This document shows, piece by piece, positions 50,101 through 59,267 of a DNA stretch of 64,000 nt. The DNA is from Pseudomonadota bacterium (lineage in GTDB: Bacteria > Pseudomonadota > Alphaproteobacteria > Micavibrionales > UBA2020). A program made the translations under genes and the position numbers. How positions within the stretch are numbered: the stretch's first letter is position 1; every line of letters starts with the position of its first letter. Under the pieces are notes generated by a model. That model made no database searches, had not been told where the DNA came from, and saw only the letters and a list, made by a program, of their open reading frames with translations. Location: NCBI GenBank assembly GCA_021845905.1, contig JAJZVA010000003.1, positions 137,169-201,168 on the forward strand, read 5' to 3'.

Positions 50101-50586
50101 ATGAGCTATAAAATCCCCATCGGGCTGCCTCAAGACCCTAAACTGACGGTTATTGCCCGCGCCGCTCAAGTGAAGCGCGGCGTGGCCCTCGGCGTGTGGG
50201 TTGCGTTGCTCGATCACGCCGCCCGCGCAAAACCGCGCGGCAGCCTCGCCGCCGCCGCGCCGGACGAGATCGCCGCAACGCTGGAATGCTCCGCAACGGA
50301 GGTCGCCGCCGTCATCGCGGCGCTGCGGGACAAAAAGATGATCACGGCGGAACAGTCCGTCGCCCACTGGCAACGCTATCAGAAACTTTCCACCCCGCGC
50401 GTCCGCGCGCACCGCGCGCAAAACCGAATAGATGCGCACCGCGCGCAAAACCGAATAGATGCGCACCGCGCGCAAAAAGAAAACGCCGCCGCGCCGGAAA
50501 CGGATGCGACGCGGCGCGACCGTCTGCAAAAGGAAATGAACAGACGGCGGGGGAAATCCGATAAGCCCCAAGCCGTTCTCATGTGA
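50101..50586 (+). CDS. Phage-like winged-helix protein (replication-initiator-like)
   Basis: 161 aa; AARGVALGVWVALLDHAARAKPRGSL-type N-terminus and EIAATLECSATEVAAVIAALRDKKMI; divergent from the S24 repressor. Confidence 0.5.
   Translation: MSYKIPIGLPQDPKLTVIARAAQVKRGVALGVWVALLDHAARAKPRGSLAAAAPDEIAATLECSATEVAAVIAALRDKKMITAEQSVAHWQRYQKLSTPRVRAHRAQNRIDAHRAQNRIDAHRAQKENAAAPETDATRRDRLQKEMNRRRGKSDKPQAVLM
50407..50477 (+). repeat. 27-bp in-frame tandem repeat (2.6 copies)
   Basis: GCGCACCGCGCGCAAAACCGAATAGAT x2 + 17 bp. Confidence 0.95.
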
Positions 50587-50623
50587 CCGCCCCCCATAAC
50601 CTCATCCCCCGGAGACTTGCCGC

Positions 50624-51310
50624 ATGATCCTCGCCAAAGAAAAGCGCCATCTGAATAAACCGCCCACGGAATATAAATCCATAGACCCCTGGGCGGACTG
50701 GAAGCCGCAGTGGACGCAAAAAGAGGCGAAAAGAGACAGGGCCGCGCCACAAGACAATGCGCATCCGATCGGCGCCCGCCCGACGCCTTTCGATTTGCAG
50801 GAAAAGCACGCGCCCACGCGCAGCGCGCATCCGCATGGGGCGCGGCGCGGAACGCAGGACAATATACAGCCGCGTGAAACGTGAGATAATATACAGCCGC
50901 GTGAAACGCGAGATAATATACAGCCGCGTGAAACGCGGCGGCGCATCGTCGACGCGCGCCTGTGGGACGCGATGACCTCCAGCCAGCAGGACGCCGCCTG
51001 CCAGATCGCCAGCGCCTTCGAGATGCTGGGCAAGGGGCTCGGCTACGCGCAGAGCAACTGGCAGCGCATCCCCGGGTGCAGGGGCGCCGAAAACGTCTCC
51101 GAAGCGCACGCCCGCATGATCAACGCCTACACGCTCTGGGCACGGGAATGCGCGCGGGAAAAAATCAGCCACGCGATGATCGTCGACGTGCTCTGCTACG
51201 GCTTTTCCTGCAAGATGATCGACTGCGACCGGCGCATCCGCAACGGCGCGACGCGCGAAAACCTCATGAAGGGGCTGACGCTCTATTGCCGCTTGCAGGG
51301 GTGGCGGTGA
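50624..51310 (+). pseudogene. Phage-like gene split by one in-frame TGA
   Basis: Frame open from 50624 to 51310 except TGA at 50882-50884; supplied as two ORFs (50624-50884 and 50972-51310) in the same frame. Confidence 0.65.
50855..50935 (+). repeat. 27-bp in-frame tandem repeat (3 copies)
   Basis: (CAG/TGA/CGA)-GA(C/T)AATATACAGCCGCGTGAAACG x3. Confidence 0.95.
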
Positions 51311-51313
51311 GCG

Positions 51314-52366
51314 CTATTCATCCGGATAATTATGCGCGGCGCCCTGCCAGTCGGTCACGGTTTCGCCGTCGTAGTATTCCTCTTCCAGCGGAACCTTGCC
51401 GAAGCCGCCCGGAATATCGAGCACGTAGCGCGGCAGCGCGATGCCCGACAATCGCCCGAGAAGTTTTTTCATCAAACCGCGCCCGATCGACACGGGCAGG
51501 CGGAAGTGGCTTGTGCCGCGCGCCATGTCGGGGTGATGGAGGTAATAGGGCTTGATGCGCATCTCGACCAGCCTGCGGAACAGATTCTCCAGCGCCGCCG
51601 CGCTGTCGTTCACGCCCTTCAGCAAAACCGACTGCGACAGGAGCGGAATGCCCGCACGCAAAAATTTTTGTGTTGCCGTGCCCACCTTGTCGGTGAGTTC
51701 GTTTTCATGATTGCAGTGCAACACGACATAGACCGCTTTTTCGCTCGCCAGCGCCGCCACCAGTTCATCCGTCACGCGCGACGGGTCGGCGACCGGCACG
51801 CGGGTGTGAAAGCGCACGACCTTCACATGGCCGATCGCGTTCAGCGCGTCCATGAGATTCTTGATCCGCCGCGGCGACAAAACGAACGGATCGCCGCCGG
51901 TCACGATCACCTCCCACACTTTGGGCGCGGCGCGGATATAATCAAGCGCGGCTTCCAGCTCTTCGGCGCTCAAAGCTTCACTCTTACCCGGCCCGACCAT
52001 CTCGCGCCGGAAACAAAACCGGCAATAGACCGCGCAGACGTGCACCGGCTTCAGAAGCACGCGGTCGGGATAACGGTGGACGATGCCCCGCAGACGCTTC
52101 GCGCCTGCCGAATTAAGAACTTCCGGACTGTGTGCGTCATCGCCGATCGGATCTTCCAGCTCGCGCGGGGTGGTGTTCAACTCCTCGACCGACGGTATAT
52201 ATTGCCGCGCCACCGGGTCGTACGGATCGGTGGGATTGATTGTTGCCATAACGTCATCCGTGACGGCAACGGCGTACTGTTCGGCAACCGCTTCGAGCGG
52301 CCCGCGGACGTCATGAGCGGACAAATGCGGATCAATGCAGTCGGTTTGCGGATGGATGCGGGTCAT
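51314..52366 (-). CDS. Lysine 2,3-aminomutase family radical SAM protein (KamA/EpmB-like)
   Basis: 350 aa; [52 protein letters not shown]. Confidence 0.93.
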   Translation of the reverse strand: MTRIHPQTDCIDPHLSAHDVRGPLEAVAEQYAVAVTDDVMATINPTDPYDPVARQYIPSVEELNTTPRELEDPIGDDAHSPEVLNSAGAKRLRGIVHRYPDRVLLKPVHVCAVYCRFCFRREMVGPGKSEALSAEELEAALDYIRAAPKVWEVIVTGGDPFVLSPRRIKNLMDALNAIGHVKVVRFHTRVPVADPSRVTDELVAALASEKAVYVVLHCNHENELTDKVGTATQKFLRAGIPLLSQSVLLKGVNDSAAALENLFRRLVEMRIKPYYLHHPDMARGTSHFRLPVSIGRGLMKKLLGRLSGIALPRYVLDIPGGFGKVPLEEEYYDGETVTDWQGAAHNYPDE

Positions 52367-52459
52367 ATACGGTCAAATACGGGCTGTTTGCAGGCAGATG
52401 CGGACAGGTTTTTAGCAGTTTTCGCCCGCCTTCACAACAAAAATCTTTACATAAATGAA

Positions 52460-53917
52460 ATGCCGGATTATAAAACCTCCGCCATGACAGCAAAGAAAAA
52501 AGACACATCGAAACCTCAATCCGCCACCGGCGCCGCCACCGGCGCCGCAACCGCCCCCACCGTCGGTCTGGTCAGCCTCGGCTGCCCGAAGGCGCTGGTC
52601 GATTCAGAGCGCATCCTGACGCAGCTCCGCGCCGAGGGCTACAAATTCTCGCCCGATTACGACGGAGCGGACGTCGTCATCGTCAACACCTGCGGCTTTC
52701 TCGACAGCGCGAAAGAAGAATCTCTCAACGCCATCGGCGAAGCGCTCAATGAAAACGGCAAAGTGATTGTGACCGGCTGCATGGGCGCGAAGCCGGAAGA
52801 CATCACCAAAATCCACCCGAAAGTTTTATCGGTCACGGGTCCGCACCAATATGAAGCGGTGGTCGAAGCGGTGCATGCCGCCGTGCCGCCGTCGCAAAAC
52901 AAATTCATCAACCTCATGCCGCAACAAAAAGAGGACGGCATCGGCATAAAACTCACGCCGCGCCACTACGCTTACCTGAAAATTTCCGAGGGCTGCAACA
53001 ACCGCTGCTCCTTTTGCATCATTCCGAGCTTGCGCGGCGATCTCGTCTCGCGCCCCGTCATTCAGGTGCTGGCCGAAGCGGAACGGCTGGTCAAAGGCGG
53101 CGTGAAGGAACTGCTGGTCATCTCGCAGGACACGTCGGCCTACGGCGTCGATACGAAGTACCAGCCCTACCCTTGGAAAAACCGCACGGTGCGCACCAAA
53201 TTCATCGACCTTTGCCGCGAACTCGGAGAGTTGGGCGCATGGGTGCGCCTCCACTACGTTTACCCTTATCCGCACGTCGATGAAGTGTTCGAATTGATGA
53301 ACCAAGGCAAAGTTTTGCCTTACATCGATATTCCGTTCCAGCACGCGTCGCCGTCTGTTCTGAAGGCGATGAAAAGACCCGGCGCGGGCAAGCCCGCGCC
53401 TAAATCGATATTAGGCGCGGAACGCGCCGGCAATCAGGAAAAAACGCTGGAGCGCATCAAGGCGTGGCGCAAAGTCTGCCCCGATCTCACCATCCGCTCG
53501 ACCTTCATCGTCGGTTTCCCCGGCGAGACGGAGGAGGATTTTCAATTCCTGCTCGACTGGATGCAGGAGGCGCAGATCGACCGCGCGGGCTGCTTCAAAT
53601 ATGAAGCGGTCAAAGGCGCGAAAGCCAACGAGATCGCGGGCGCCGTGCCGGAAGAAATAAAAGAAGAACGCTTCCACCGCTTCATGACGTTGCAACAGGA
53701 AATCTCCGCCGCGAAGCTCAAAGAGAAAATCGGCAAAACCCTGCCGGTGATCATCGACGAGATGGGAGCGGAAGGCTACACCGGACGCACGCAAGGCGAC
53801 GCGCCGGAAATCGACGGCTGCGTCTACGTGACCGGCAAAGGCCTGAAGCAGGGCGATATCGTCAACGTGAAAATCACCGGCGCCGACGAATACGACCTCT
53901 TCGGTGAGGTCGCATGA
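52460..53917 (+). CDS. rimO: Ribosomal protein S12 methylthiotransferase RimO
   Basis: [65 protein letters not shown]; alternative start 52484. Confidence 0.95.
   Translation: MPDYKTSAMTAKKKDTSKPQSATGAATGAATAPTVGLVSLGCPKALVDSERILTQLRAEGYKFSPDYDGADVVIVNTCGFLDSAKEESLNAIGEALNENGKVIVTGCMGAKPEDITKIHPKVLSVTGPHQYEAVVEAVHAAVPPSQNKFINLMPQQKEDGIGIKLTPRHYAYLKISEGCNNRCSFCIIPSLRGDLVSRPVIQVLAEAERLVKGGVKELLVISQDTSAYGVDTKYQPYPWKNRTVRTKFIDLCRELGELGAWVRLHYVYPYPHVDEVFELMNQGKVLPYIDIPFQHASPSVLKAMKRPGAGKPAPKSILGAERAGNQEKTLERIKAWRKVCPDLTIRSTFIVGFPGETEEDFQFLLDWMQEAQIDRAGCFKYEAVKGAKANEIAGAVPEEIKEERFHRFMTLQQEISAAKLKEKIGKTLPVIIDEMGAEGYTGRTQGDAPEIDGCVYVTGKGLKQGDIVNVKITGADEYDLFGEVA
53379..53430 (+). repeat. Palindromic element inserted in frame in rimO
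   Basis: CCGGCGCG-GGCAAGCC-CGCGCCTAA-ATCGATA-TTAGGCGCG-GAA-CGCGCCGG: outer 8-bp and inner 9-bp perfect inverted repeats. Confidence 0.8.
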
Positions 53918-53959
53918 CTCTTCCCGCTTTCGGGGAGAACATCAAAACCATCACAACCG

Positions 53960-54056
53960 CTTGCCGCACTCCGCCACGCCGCATTTTTTGCGGCGTCCGC
54001 CATGCTTTTACGCGCAACACGCGCGCGGATGCCGGAACAAGTCCGGCATGGCAACG
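53960..54056. repeat. REP-like palindromic intergenic repeat
   Basis: CGCCGCA-TTTTT-TGCGGCG and ATGCCGGA-ACAAG-TCCGGCAT hairpins; minus-strand translation HAGLVPASARVLRVKAWR is typical of alphaproteobacterial dispersed repeats. Confidence 0.6.
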
Positions 54057-54060
54057 ATCG

Positions 54061-55890
54061 TTACCCCGCCGCTTTTTCTTCCGCCATTTGCAGACCGGCC
54101 AGGTGCGTATAAAGACTGTTCTTGCCGTAGAGCGTGTCGTGCGTGCCTTCGGCGATCTTGCGGCCTTCGTCGAGGACGATGATCTTGTCGGCATTTTGCA
54201 CCGTCGAGAAGTGGTGGGCGATGGCGATGGTGGTGCGGCCCTTCATCAGGTTTTTCAAGGCCAGCATCACCGCCTGCTCATTTCCACTATCGAGCGCGGA
54301 GGTCGCCTCGTCAAGGAGCAGCACGCGCGGATCTTTCAAGAGCGCGCGGGCAATCGCGATTCTTTGTTTCTGCCCGCCGGACAAAAGGCTGCCGCGCTCG
54401 CCGACCAGCGTTTCGTAACCGTCCGGCAGGGCGGAAATAAACGCGTGCGCCTGCGCGAGTTCCGCCGCGGCACGGATCTCGTCGTCGGTCGCATCGGGGT
54501 TGCCGAGGCGGATGTTGTCGGCGATCGTGCCGGAGAAAATCGCCGGATCCTGCGACACCACGCCCATGTAGCGCCGGATGTCGGACGGCTTGCAATCGGC
54601 GATGTTGAAGCCGTCAATGGTGATTCTGCCCTCCCTGGGGTCATAGAAGCGCTGCAACAGCTGGAAGATGGACGATTTGCCCGCGCCGCTCGGCCCCACC
54701 AGCGCGACGACTTCGCCCGCCTTGATGTCGAACGAGACGTCGTTCAGCGCCACATGGTCGGGACGCGAAGGATAGACATGCGTCACATGCCCGAAGCTGA
54801 TCGCGCCCTCGACGTGGCGCGGCGCGGGCTTGGAGGCGAAGCTGCCTTTCAGCGCCGGTTTGCGGCGGAGCAGGCCGACGATGCGGTCTGCCGCGCCCAT
54901 CGCCTGACTGAAAGCGCTCGCCGCCTCGCTCATCGCGCCGACGGCGCCCGCCACGGTCACGGCGTAAAAGAGGAACGCCGACAAATCGCCCGCCGAGATC
55001 GTGCCGGAGAGCACGCGGTGGCCGCCCATCCACAAAAGGATGCCGATGGCGCTGAACACGATGAAGATCACGAAAGCCGTCAGCACCGCGCGCACCTTTA
55101 TATATTGCAACGCGGAGAAGAAGATGCTGTCGGACATGCCGTCGAACGTTTCGGCGGCCTTCGCCTCGTAGCTGAAGGTCTGGATCGTCTGGATGCCCTG
55201 AATGGTCTCGTGCGCGTAGGAGCCGATGTCGCCGATGCGGGTTTGCGTGTCCTTGGAGCGCGTGCGCACCTTGCGTCCGAGCAGGATGATCGGCGCGACG
55301 ACCACCGGCACCGCCAGCAAAACCGTGCCCGTCATCAGCGGGCTGACCACCAGCATCATGATGATGCCGCCGATAATCGTGAGAATATGGCGCGTGCCCA
55401 TCGGCAGGTTCGTCGTCGCCACCATCTTCAAAACCGTCGTGTCGGTGTTGATGCGCGAAACCTGCTCGCCCGTCTTGTGCGTCTCGAAATAGGCCGGGTC
55501 AAGCTGCAGGATGTGCGCGTAAATGCGTTTTCTGAGATCGGCGACCAGTTTTTCCGCCGTCCAGTACACGAGAGAAAACCGCGCGTAGCTCGTCGCGGCC
55601 ATGAGAATGATAATGCCGAGCATCACCCCCAGCGCCATGTTCAGCGTATGCCCCGTATGGTCGGAGAAGCCCTTGTCGACCAGAACCTTCAGCCCCCAGC
55701 CGAACACCAGCACCGTCGCCGCCGACACCAGAATGGCAAAAAGCGCCCCGATCATCTGCCAGCGGTAGTTTTTCAGGTCAGGGAAAAGCACTTTGAGGTA
55801 TTCGGCCATTTTGGCCATGCGGTTGACTCTCTGGCGGCCGGATTTCTGGCTGTCGGATTTTTCATATTTTACAGATTCCGTAGATGGCAT
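54061..55890 (-). CDS. ABC transporter, fused permease/ATPase (MsbA-like)
   Basis: Walker A ALVGPSGAGKSSIFQLLQRFYDP, LLSGGQKQRIAIARALLKDPRVLLLDEATSALD. Confidence 0.95.
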   Translation of the reverse strand: MPSTESVKYEKSDSQKSGRQRVNRMAKMAEYLKVLFPDLKNYRWQMIGALFAILVSAATVLVFGWGLKVLVDKGFSDHTGHTLNMALGVMLGIIILMAATSYARFSLVYWTAEKLVADLRKRIYAHILQLDPAYFETHKTGEQVSRINTDTTVLKMVATTNLPMGTRHILTIIGGIIMMLVVSPLMTGTVLLAVPVVVAPIILLGRKVRTRSKDTQTRIGDIGSYAHETIQGIQTIQTFSYEAKAAETFDGMSDSIFFSALQYIKVRAVLTAFVIFIVFSAIGILLWMGGHRVLSGTISAGDLSAFLFYAVTVAGAVGAMSEAASAFSQAMGAADRIVGLLRRKPALKGSFASKPAPRHVEGAISFGHVTHVYPSRPDHVALNDVSFDIKAGEVVALVGPSGAGKSSIFQLLQRFYDPREGRITIDGFNIADCKPSDIRRYMGVVSQDPAIFSGTIADNIRLGNPDATDDEIRAAAELAQAHAFISALPDGYETLVGERGSLLSGGQKQRIAIARALLKDPRVLLLDEATSALDSGNEQAVMLALKNLMKGRTTIAIAHHFSTVQNADKIIVLDEGRKIAEGTHDTLYGKNSLYTHLAGLQMAEEKAAG

Positions 55891-56093
55891 TACAATGATT
55901 TCCTTGTTCGGCTCAGTTGGCGGCACAGATCCTCCGCGCTTTTGCTTGGCTGGCGAGACAGAATTGTCCTAATTTCCCCGTCTGTCAACATTTTGACTTG
56001 CATATTACGCGAAATAAAGGTAGAAACAGCCATAATCACAAGCCGCGCGGGCGCGATGTCCGCGTGGTTGTTTTGCAAGGAGTTTTAAAGGCC

Positions 56094-56354
56094 ATGAAAG
56101 CCAACATTCACCCCGACTATCACGAAATCAAGGTCGTCATGACCGACGGCACCGCATACACGACTCACAGTTGCTGGGGCAAGCCGGGCGATGAAATGCG
56201 CCTCGATATTGACCCGCTGAACCACCCGGCCTGGACGGGCGGCGCGGCGAAAGTGCTGGAAAAGGGCCGTCTTGCCAAATTCGGCAACAAATACGCCGGT
56301 CTCGGCGTCGCCAGCTCCGACAAGCTCGATATCGTCAAGAAGGCCAGTGACTGA
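56094..56354 (+). CDS. rpmE: 50S ribosomal protein L31
   Basis: [50 protein letters not shown]. Confidence 0.95.
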   Translation: MKANIHPDYHEIKVVMTDGTAYTTHSCWGKPGDEMRLDIDPLNHPAWTGGAAKVLEKGRLAKFGNKYAGLGVASSDKLDIVKKASD

Positions 56355-56373
56355 ATTCAGAAAGGTCAAAAAG

Positions 56374-56901
56374 ATGTCTTTGAAAAATACCTGGAAAAAA
56401 GCCGCGCAAAAAGCGCAAGCCGCTCTTGACGCCGTCGGCGACGTCGTCGGGCAAACCGCCAGCGTCACCGTTGACGCCGCCGGCAAAACCATCAAAAAGA
56501 CATCGCAACTCGTCGATCAGGGCATGGATAAAGCCGTCGAGCTCGTCGAACATGAAAAAACGCCGAAATATGTCGGCAAAATCGTCGAAAAAGTGACTGA
56601 AAACAAAAGCACCGGCGCACTGATCGCCGAAGGCGCGATCGGCGTCGCGGCAGGCGTGGTTCTCGGCGGCGCGGTCGTTCCCGTGGTCGCGGGCGCCGTG
56701 GTCGAAGGCATTGTCACCAAGCACCTCATCGACAAATACAGATCCAGAAAAGCCGCCAAGATCGCGGCCGCTGAAGAAGCGGCCAAGAACGACAACGCGC
56801 CCGTTGCGGAAGCCAAAGTCACCGCGAACAAGCCCGCGGCAAAATCGCAAAAACGCTCCACACCGAAAAAGAAAAGCTCTCCCAAGGGTCCAGGCGCCTG
56901 A
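56374..56901 (+). CDS. Hypothetical protein with hydrophobic segment and basic Lys/Pro/Ala tail
   Basis: MSLKNTWKKAAQKAQAALDAVGDVVGQTAS...GVAAGVVLGGAVVPVVAGAVVEG...KSQKRSTPKKKSSPKG. Confidence 0.6.
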   Translation: MSLKNTWKKAAQKAQAALDAVGDVVGQTASVTVDAAGKTIKKTSQLVDQGMDKAVELVEHEKTPKYVGKIVEKVTENKSTGALIAEGAIGVAAGVVLGGAVVPVVAGAVVEGIVTKHLIDKYRSRKAAKIAAAEEAAKNDNAPVAEAKVTANKPAAKSQKRSTPKKKSSPKGPGA

Positions 56902-57234
56902 TCTGCTGGAAATCCGCCGGCGCGCGTTTCCCTGGCTTGCCATGTTTTTTGCATGCCGAGACGATATGAGTTGTCGCCTTTAAAAAAATTCCATCTTCCG
57001 CCATACCTTCTTCCATAAATAGAATCTCAACGGCATATGCAGCTGGCGATGACTCAATACATATTGCGCGCCACCTCCGCACATAGTTCACCAATTACGT
57101 AAATCATATCTCTTTCTATGATTTATCTGTAAATATTCATTTGACCTAACCCAATGGCTGTGCAATATGTAATTCAAGCAAGGAATCATCTTGTGGGAAA
57201 CGACATATTTTAATTTAAAGAGGAGAAAAGAACC

Positions 57235-57687
57235 ATGAAGGCAAAAATCCTGAAAGCGATGTGGGACGCCGCGCAAGACACCGAACTGGTCAAAGGCGCC
57301 AAAGAAAAGGTCAGCACACTCGTGAACAACGTCAAGGCCGTCACGGAGACGTTTATCAGAGACATTGAATCTCAGAACGAAGAAACACTGAAAGGCCTTT
57401 TCAAAGACATCGAATCTCAAGGCGAACAAACACTGAAAGACCTTTTCGGCGATCTCTCCGGCGCGAAACAAAGCGCTCCTGAAACGCCGCAAAAGCCTGC
57501 AACAGCACAGAAAAGCGCGGTCAAGACCTTCAAAACGAAGCCTGCGCAAACCGAAGTAACGGCGCCTGCCGTGGAAACTCCCGCGAAAAAGACGCCTGCC
57601 GCGAAGAAAACCGCTCCGGCGAAAAAGGCCGTCGCGAAAAAAACAACGGCGAAGAAACCGGCTGCAAAAAACACGCCGAAGAAGTAA
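57235..57687 (+). CDS. Hypothetical protein with 15-aa tandem repeat and histone-H1-like basic tail
   Basis: DIESQNEETLKGLFK DIESQGEQTLKDLFG; tail TPAKKTPAAKKTAPAKKAVAKKTTAKKPAAKNTPKK. Confidence 0.65.
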   Translation: MKAKILKAMWDAAQDTELVKGAKEKVSTLVNNVKAVTETFIRDIESQNEETLKGLFKDIESQGEQTLKDLFGDLSGAKQSAPETPQKPATAQKSAVKTFKTKPAQTEVTAPAVETPAKKTPAAKKTAPAKKAVAKKTTAKKPAAKNTPKK

Positions 57688-57736
57688 AAAAACGCGACCG
57701 ATTCGCATCGCAAAGACATAAAAAATCTTTGTATTT

Positions 57737-57771
57737 CAAGGGGCAGAAGCAATTCTGCCCCTTGTTTTCTT
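57737..57771 (+). terminator. Intrinsic terminator
   Basis: CAAGGGGCAGAA-GCAA-TTCTGCCCCTTG TTTTCTT, 12-bp stem. Confidence 0.85.
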
Positions 57772-57798
57772 GACACGAAAAAAACGCAATTATAAAAT
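57770..57798 (+). promoter_or_regulatory. Sigma70-type promoter for hsp20
   Basis: TTGACA-N17-TAAAAT. Confidence 0.65.
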
Positions 57799-57805
57799 GA
57801 AAATA

Positions 57806-57948
57806 TGGATCGGTTGACGTGCCCGGAGGTCGGGGCGTCAAGGTTCCGGTCCCGCGTCCGGCTCTTTTCGAGCGGACCGTATAACCTGAAACCGATATTG
57901 CTGCATGTCGATAAGGCAGTATCGGTGATATTGCTCAAGGAGGATATC
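57806..57948 (+). promoter_or_regulatory. ROSE-type RNA thermometer in the hsp20 5' UTR
   Basis: Hairpin-rich leader; SD-masking hairpin GATATTGCTCAAGGAGGATATC (57927-57948) immediately before ATG. Confidence 0.8.
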
Positions 57949-58434
57949 ATGACCAACACGTTCGACTTTTCACCCCTTTTCCGTTCCACCGTCGGCTTTG
58001 ACAGGCTCTCGCGCCTGCTCGAGGCGGGCACGCTTGGCGAGCAGGGCGCGGCCTACCCGCCCTACAACATCATCAAGCTGGACGAAGACAACTACGGCAT
58101 CACCATGGCTGTCGCCGGCTTCACAGAAGACGACCTTGAAATCACCGCGCGTGAAAACCAGCTGATCGTCTCCGGCAAGACCGCGGGCGCGGGCGTTCCC
58201 GAAGGCGCGGTTTATCTCCATCGCGGCATCGCGGAGCGCGCGTTCGAACGCCGTTTTCAGCTCGCCGACCATATCCGCGTCACGGGCGCGGCGATGGAGA
58301 ACGGCTTGCTCACCATCTCTCTGGTGCGCGAAATACCCGAGCAGATGAAGCCGCGCAAGATCGAGATCTCGTCCGGCGAAAAAGGCAAGGATAAGGCGAA
58401 GCTGAAGACCATCACCGGCCAGCGTAGCGCCTGA
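57949..58434 (+). CDS. Small heat shock protein Hsp20 (IbpA-like)
   Basis: YPPYNIIKLDEDNYGITMAVAGFTEDDLEITARENQLIVSGK...RGIAERAFERRFQLADHIRV...MENGLLTISLVREIPE. Confidence 0.95.
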   Translation: MTNTFDFSPLFRSTVGFDRLSRLLEAGTLGEQGAAYPPYNIIKLDEDNYGITMAVAGFTEDDLEITARENQLIVSGKTAGAGVPEGAVYLHRGIAERAFERRFQLADHIRVTGAAMENGLLTISLVREIPEQMKPRKIEISSGEKGKDKAKLKTITGQRSA

Positions 58435-58461
58435 TCTTTAGAAACAACCTGACATGACGGA

Positions 58462-58496
58462 AAGGCCGCTCCTTTGAAAAAGGGGCGGCCTTTTCT
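58462..58496. terminator. Intrinsic terminator downstream of hsp20
   Basis: AAAGGCCGCTCCTTTGAAAAAGGGGCGGCCTTTT. Confidence 0.8.
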
Positions 58497-58513
58497 CCTG
58501 ATGACCTGCCTTA

Positions 58514-59095
58514 TCAGGGCGAAGGCGGCTTGCGAGAAGGCGGCGGCTGACGGAAAGCTTCCTGCCATAAAAGCATGACCACCGCGCGGTGATTGTTGAG
58601 TTGCGCGTAATATTCAGGCACATGCTTCCATTTGTCTTTCGCGTTGATGTCCGCCCCTTTGTCGATCAGCCGTTGCGCCAGCGCCGCATCGCCGCGCTTG
58701 GCCGCGTAGTGGAGCGCCGTAAGACCCGAATTGTCCGCAACCCTGACATCCGCGCCGTAATCCAGCAGCGCATTTGCGATCGCTGAAAAATGCCGTTGCG
58801 CCGCGATCAGCAACGGCGTGGTGCCGCTAAAATCGTTGAATCCGCCGTTCACCCCTTTCACACGCGCGTTGACGTCCGCGCCGTGATCCAGCAGCACCCG
58901 CACGGTTTCAAGGTTATTGGACAAGACGGCGTAATAAAGCGCGGTGCGCCCGCCGTTGTAATCGTGGATGTCGGCGCCGGAAGCGATCAGCTTTTCCACT
59001 TCGTCCGGCTTGCCGCGGGCGCAGGCATCGAGAAAATCCTCGCGCAGTTTGCTGCGTTCTTTTTGCTGTTTTTTGTTTCTGCGGGGGAAAAACAT
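58514..59095 (-). CDS. Ankyrin-repeat protein
   Basis: 193 aa; NGGRTALYYAVLSNNLETVRVLLDHGADVNA, SGLTALHYAAKRGDAALAQRLIDKGADINAKD. Confidence 0.92.
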   Translation of the reverse strand: MFFPRRNKKQQKERSKLREDFLDACARGKPDEVEKLIASGADIHDYNGGRTALYYAVLSNNLETVRVLLDHGADVNARVKGVNGGFNDFSGTTPLLIAAQRHFSAIANALLDYGADVRVADNSGLTALHYAAKRGDAALAQRLIDKGADINAKDKWKHVPEYYAQLNNHRAVVMLLWQEAFRQPPPSRKPPSP

Positions 59096-59267
59096 GTCCG
59101 TCTCCTCAAGCTGGCGCGATTACGGCCGGTGCAAGCCGGGTATTTTTCATTATTATGGCAAAAAATAAGCGCCAAAAAATGATTTTAATGCCTGCGACTC
59201 CGTATAGAATTGTCACCCAGTATACAAAAGCGACAGACACAAGAACAGCTCTCATGGAGCCTTAGAA

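Noticed and set aside
50407-50935. Possible CRISPR array from regularly spaced repeats
   Set aside because: Repeats are directly abutting with no unique spacers and lie in frame within genes; no cas genes
51332-52459. N-terminal extension of the 861-aa ORF containing rimO
   Set aside because: Antisense to the clear lysine 2,3-aminomutase-family gene; rimO homology starts only near 52460
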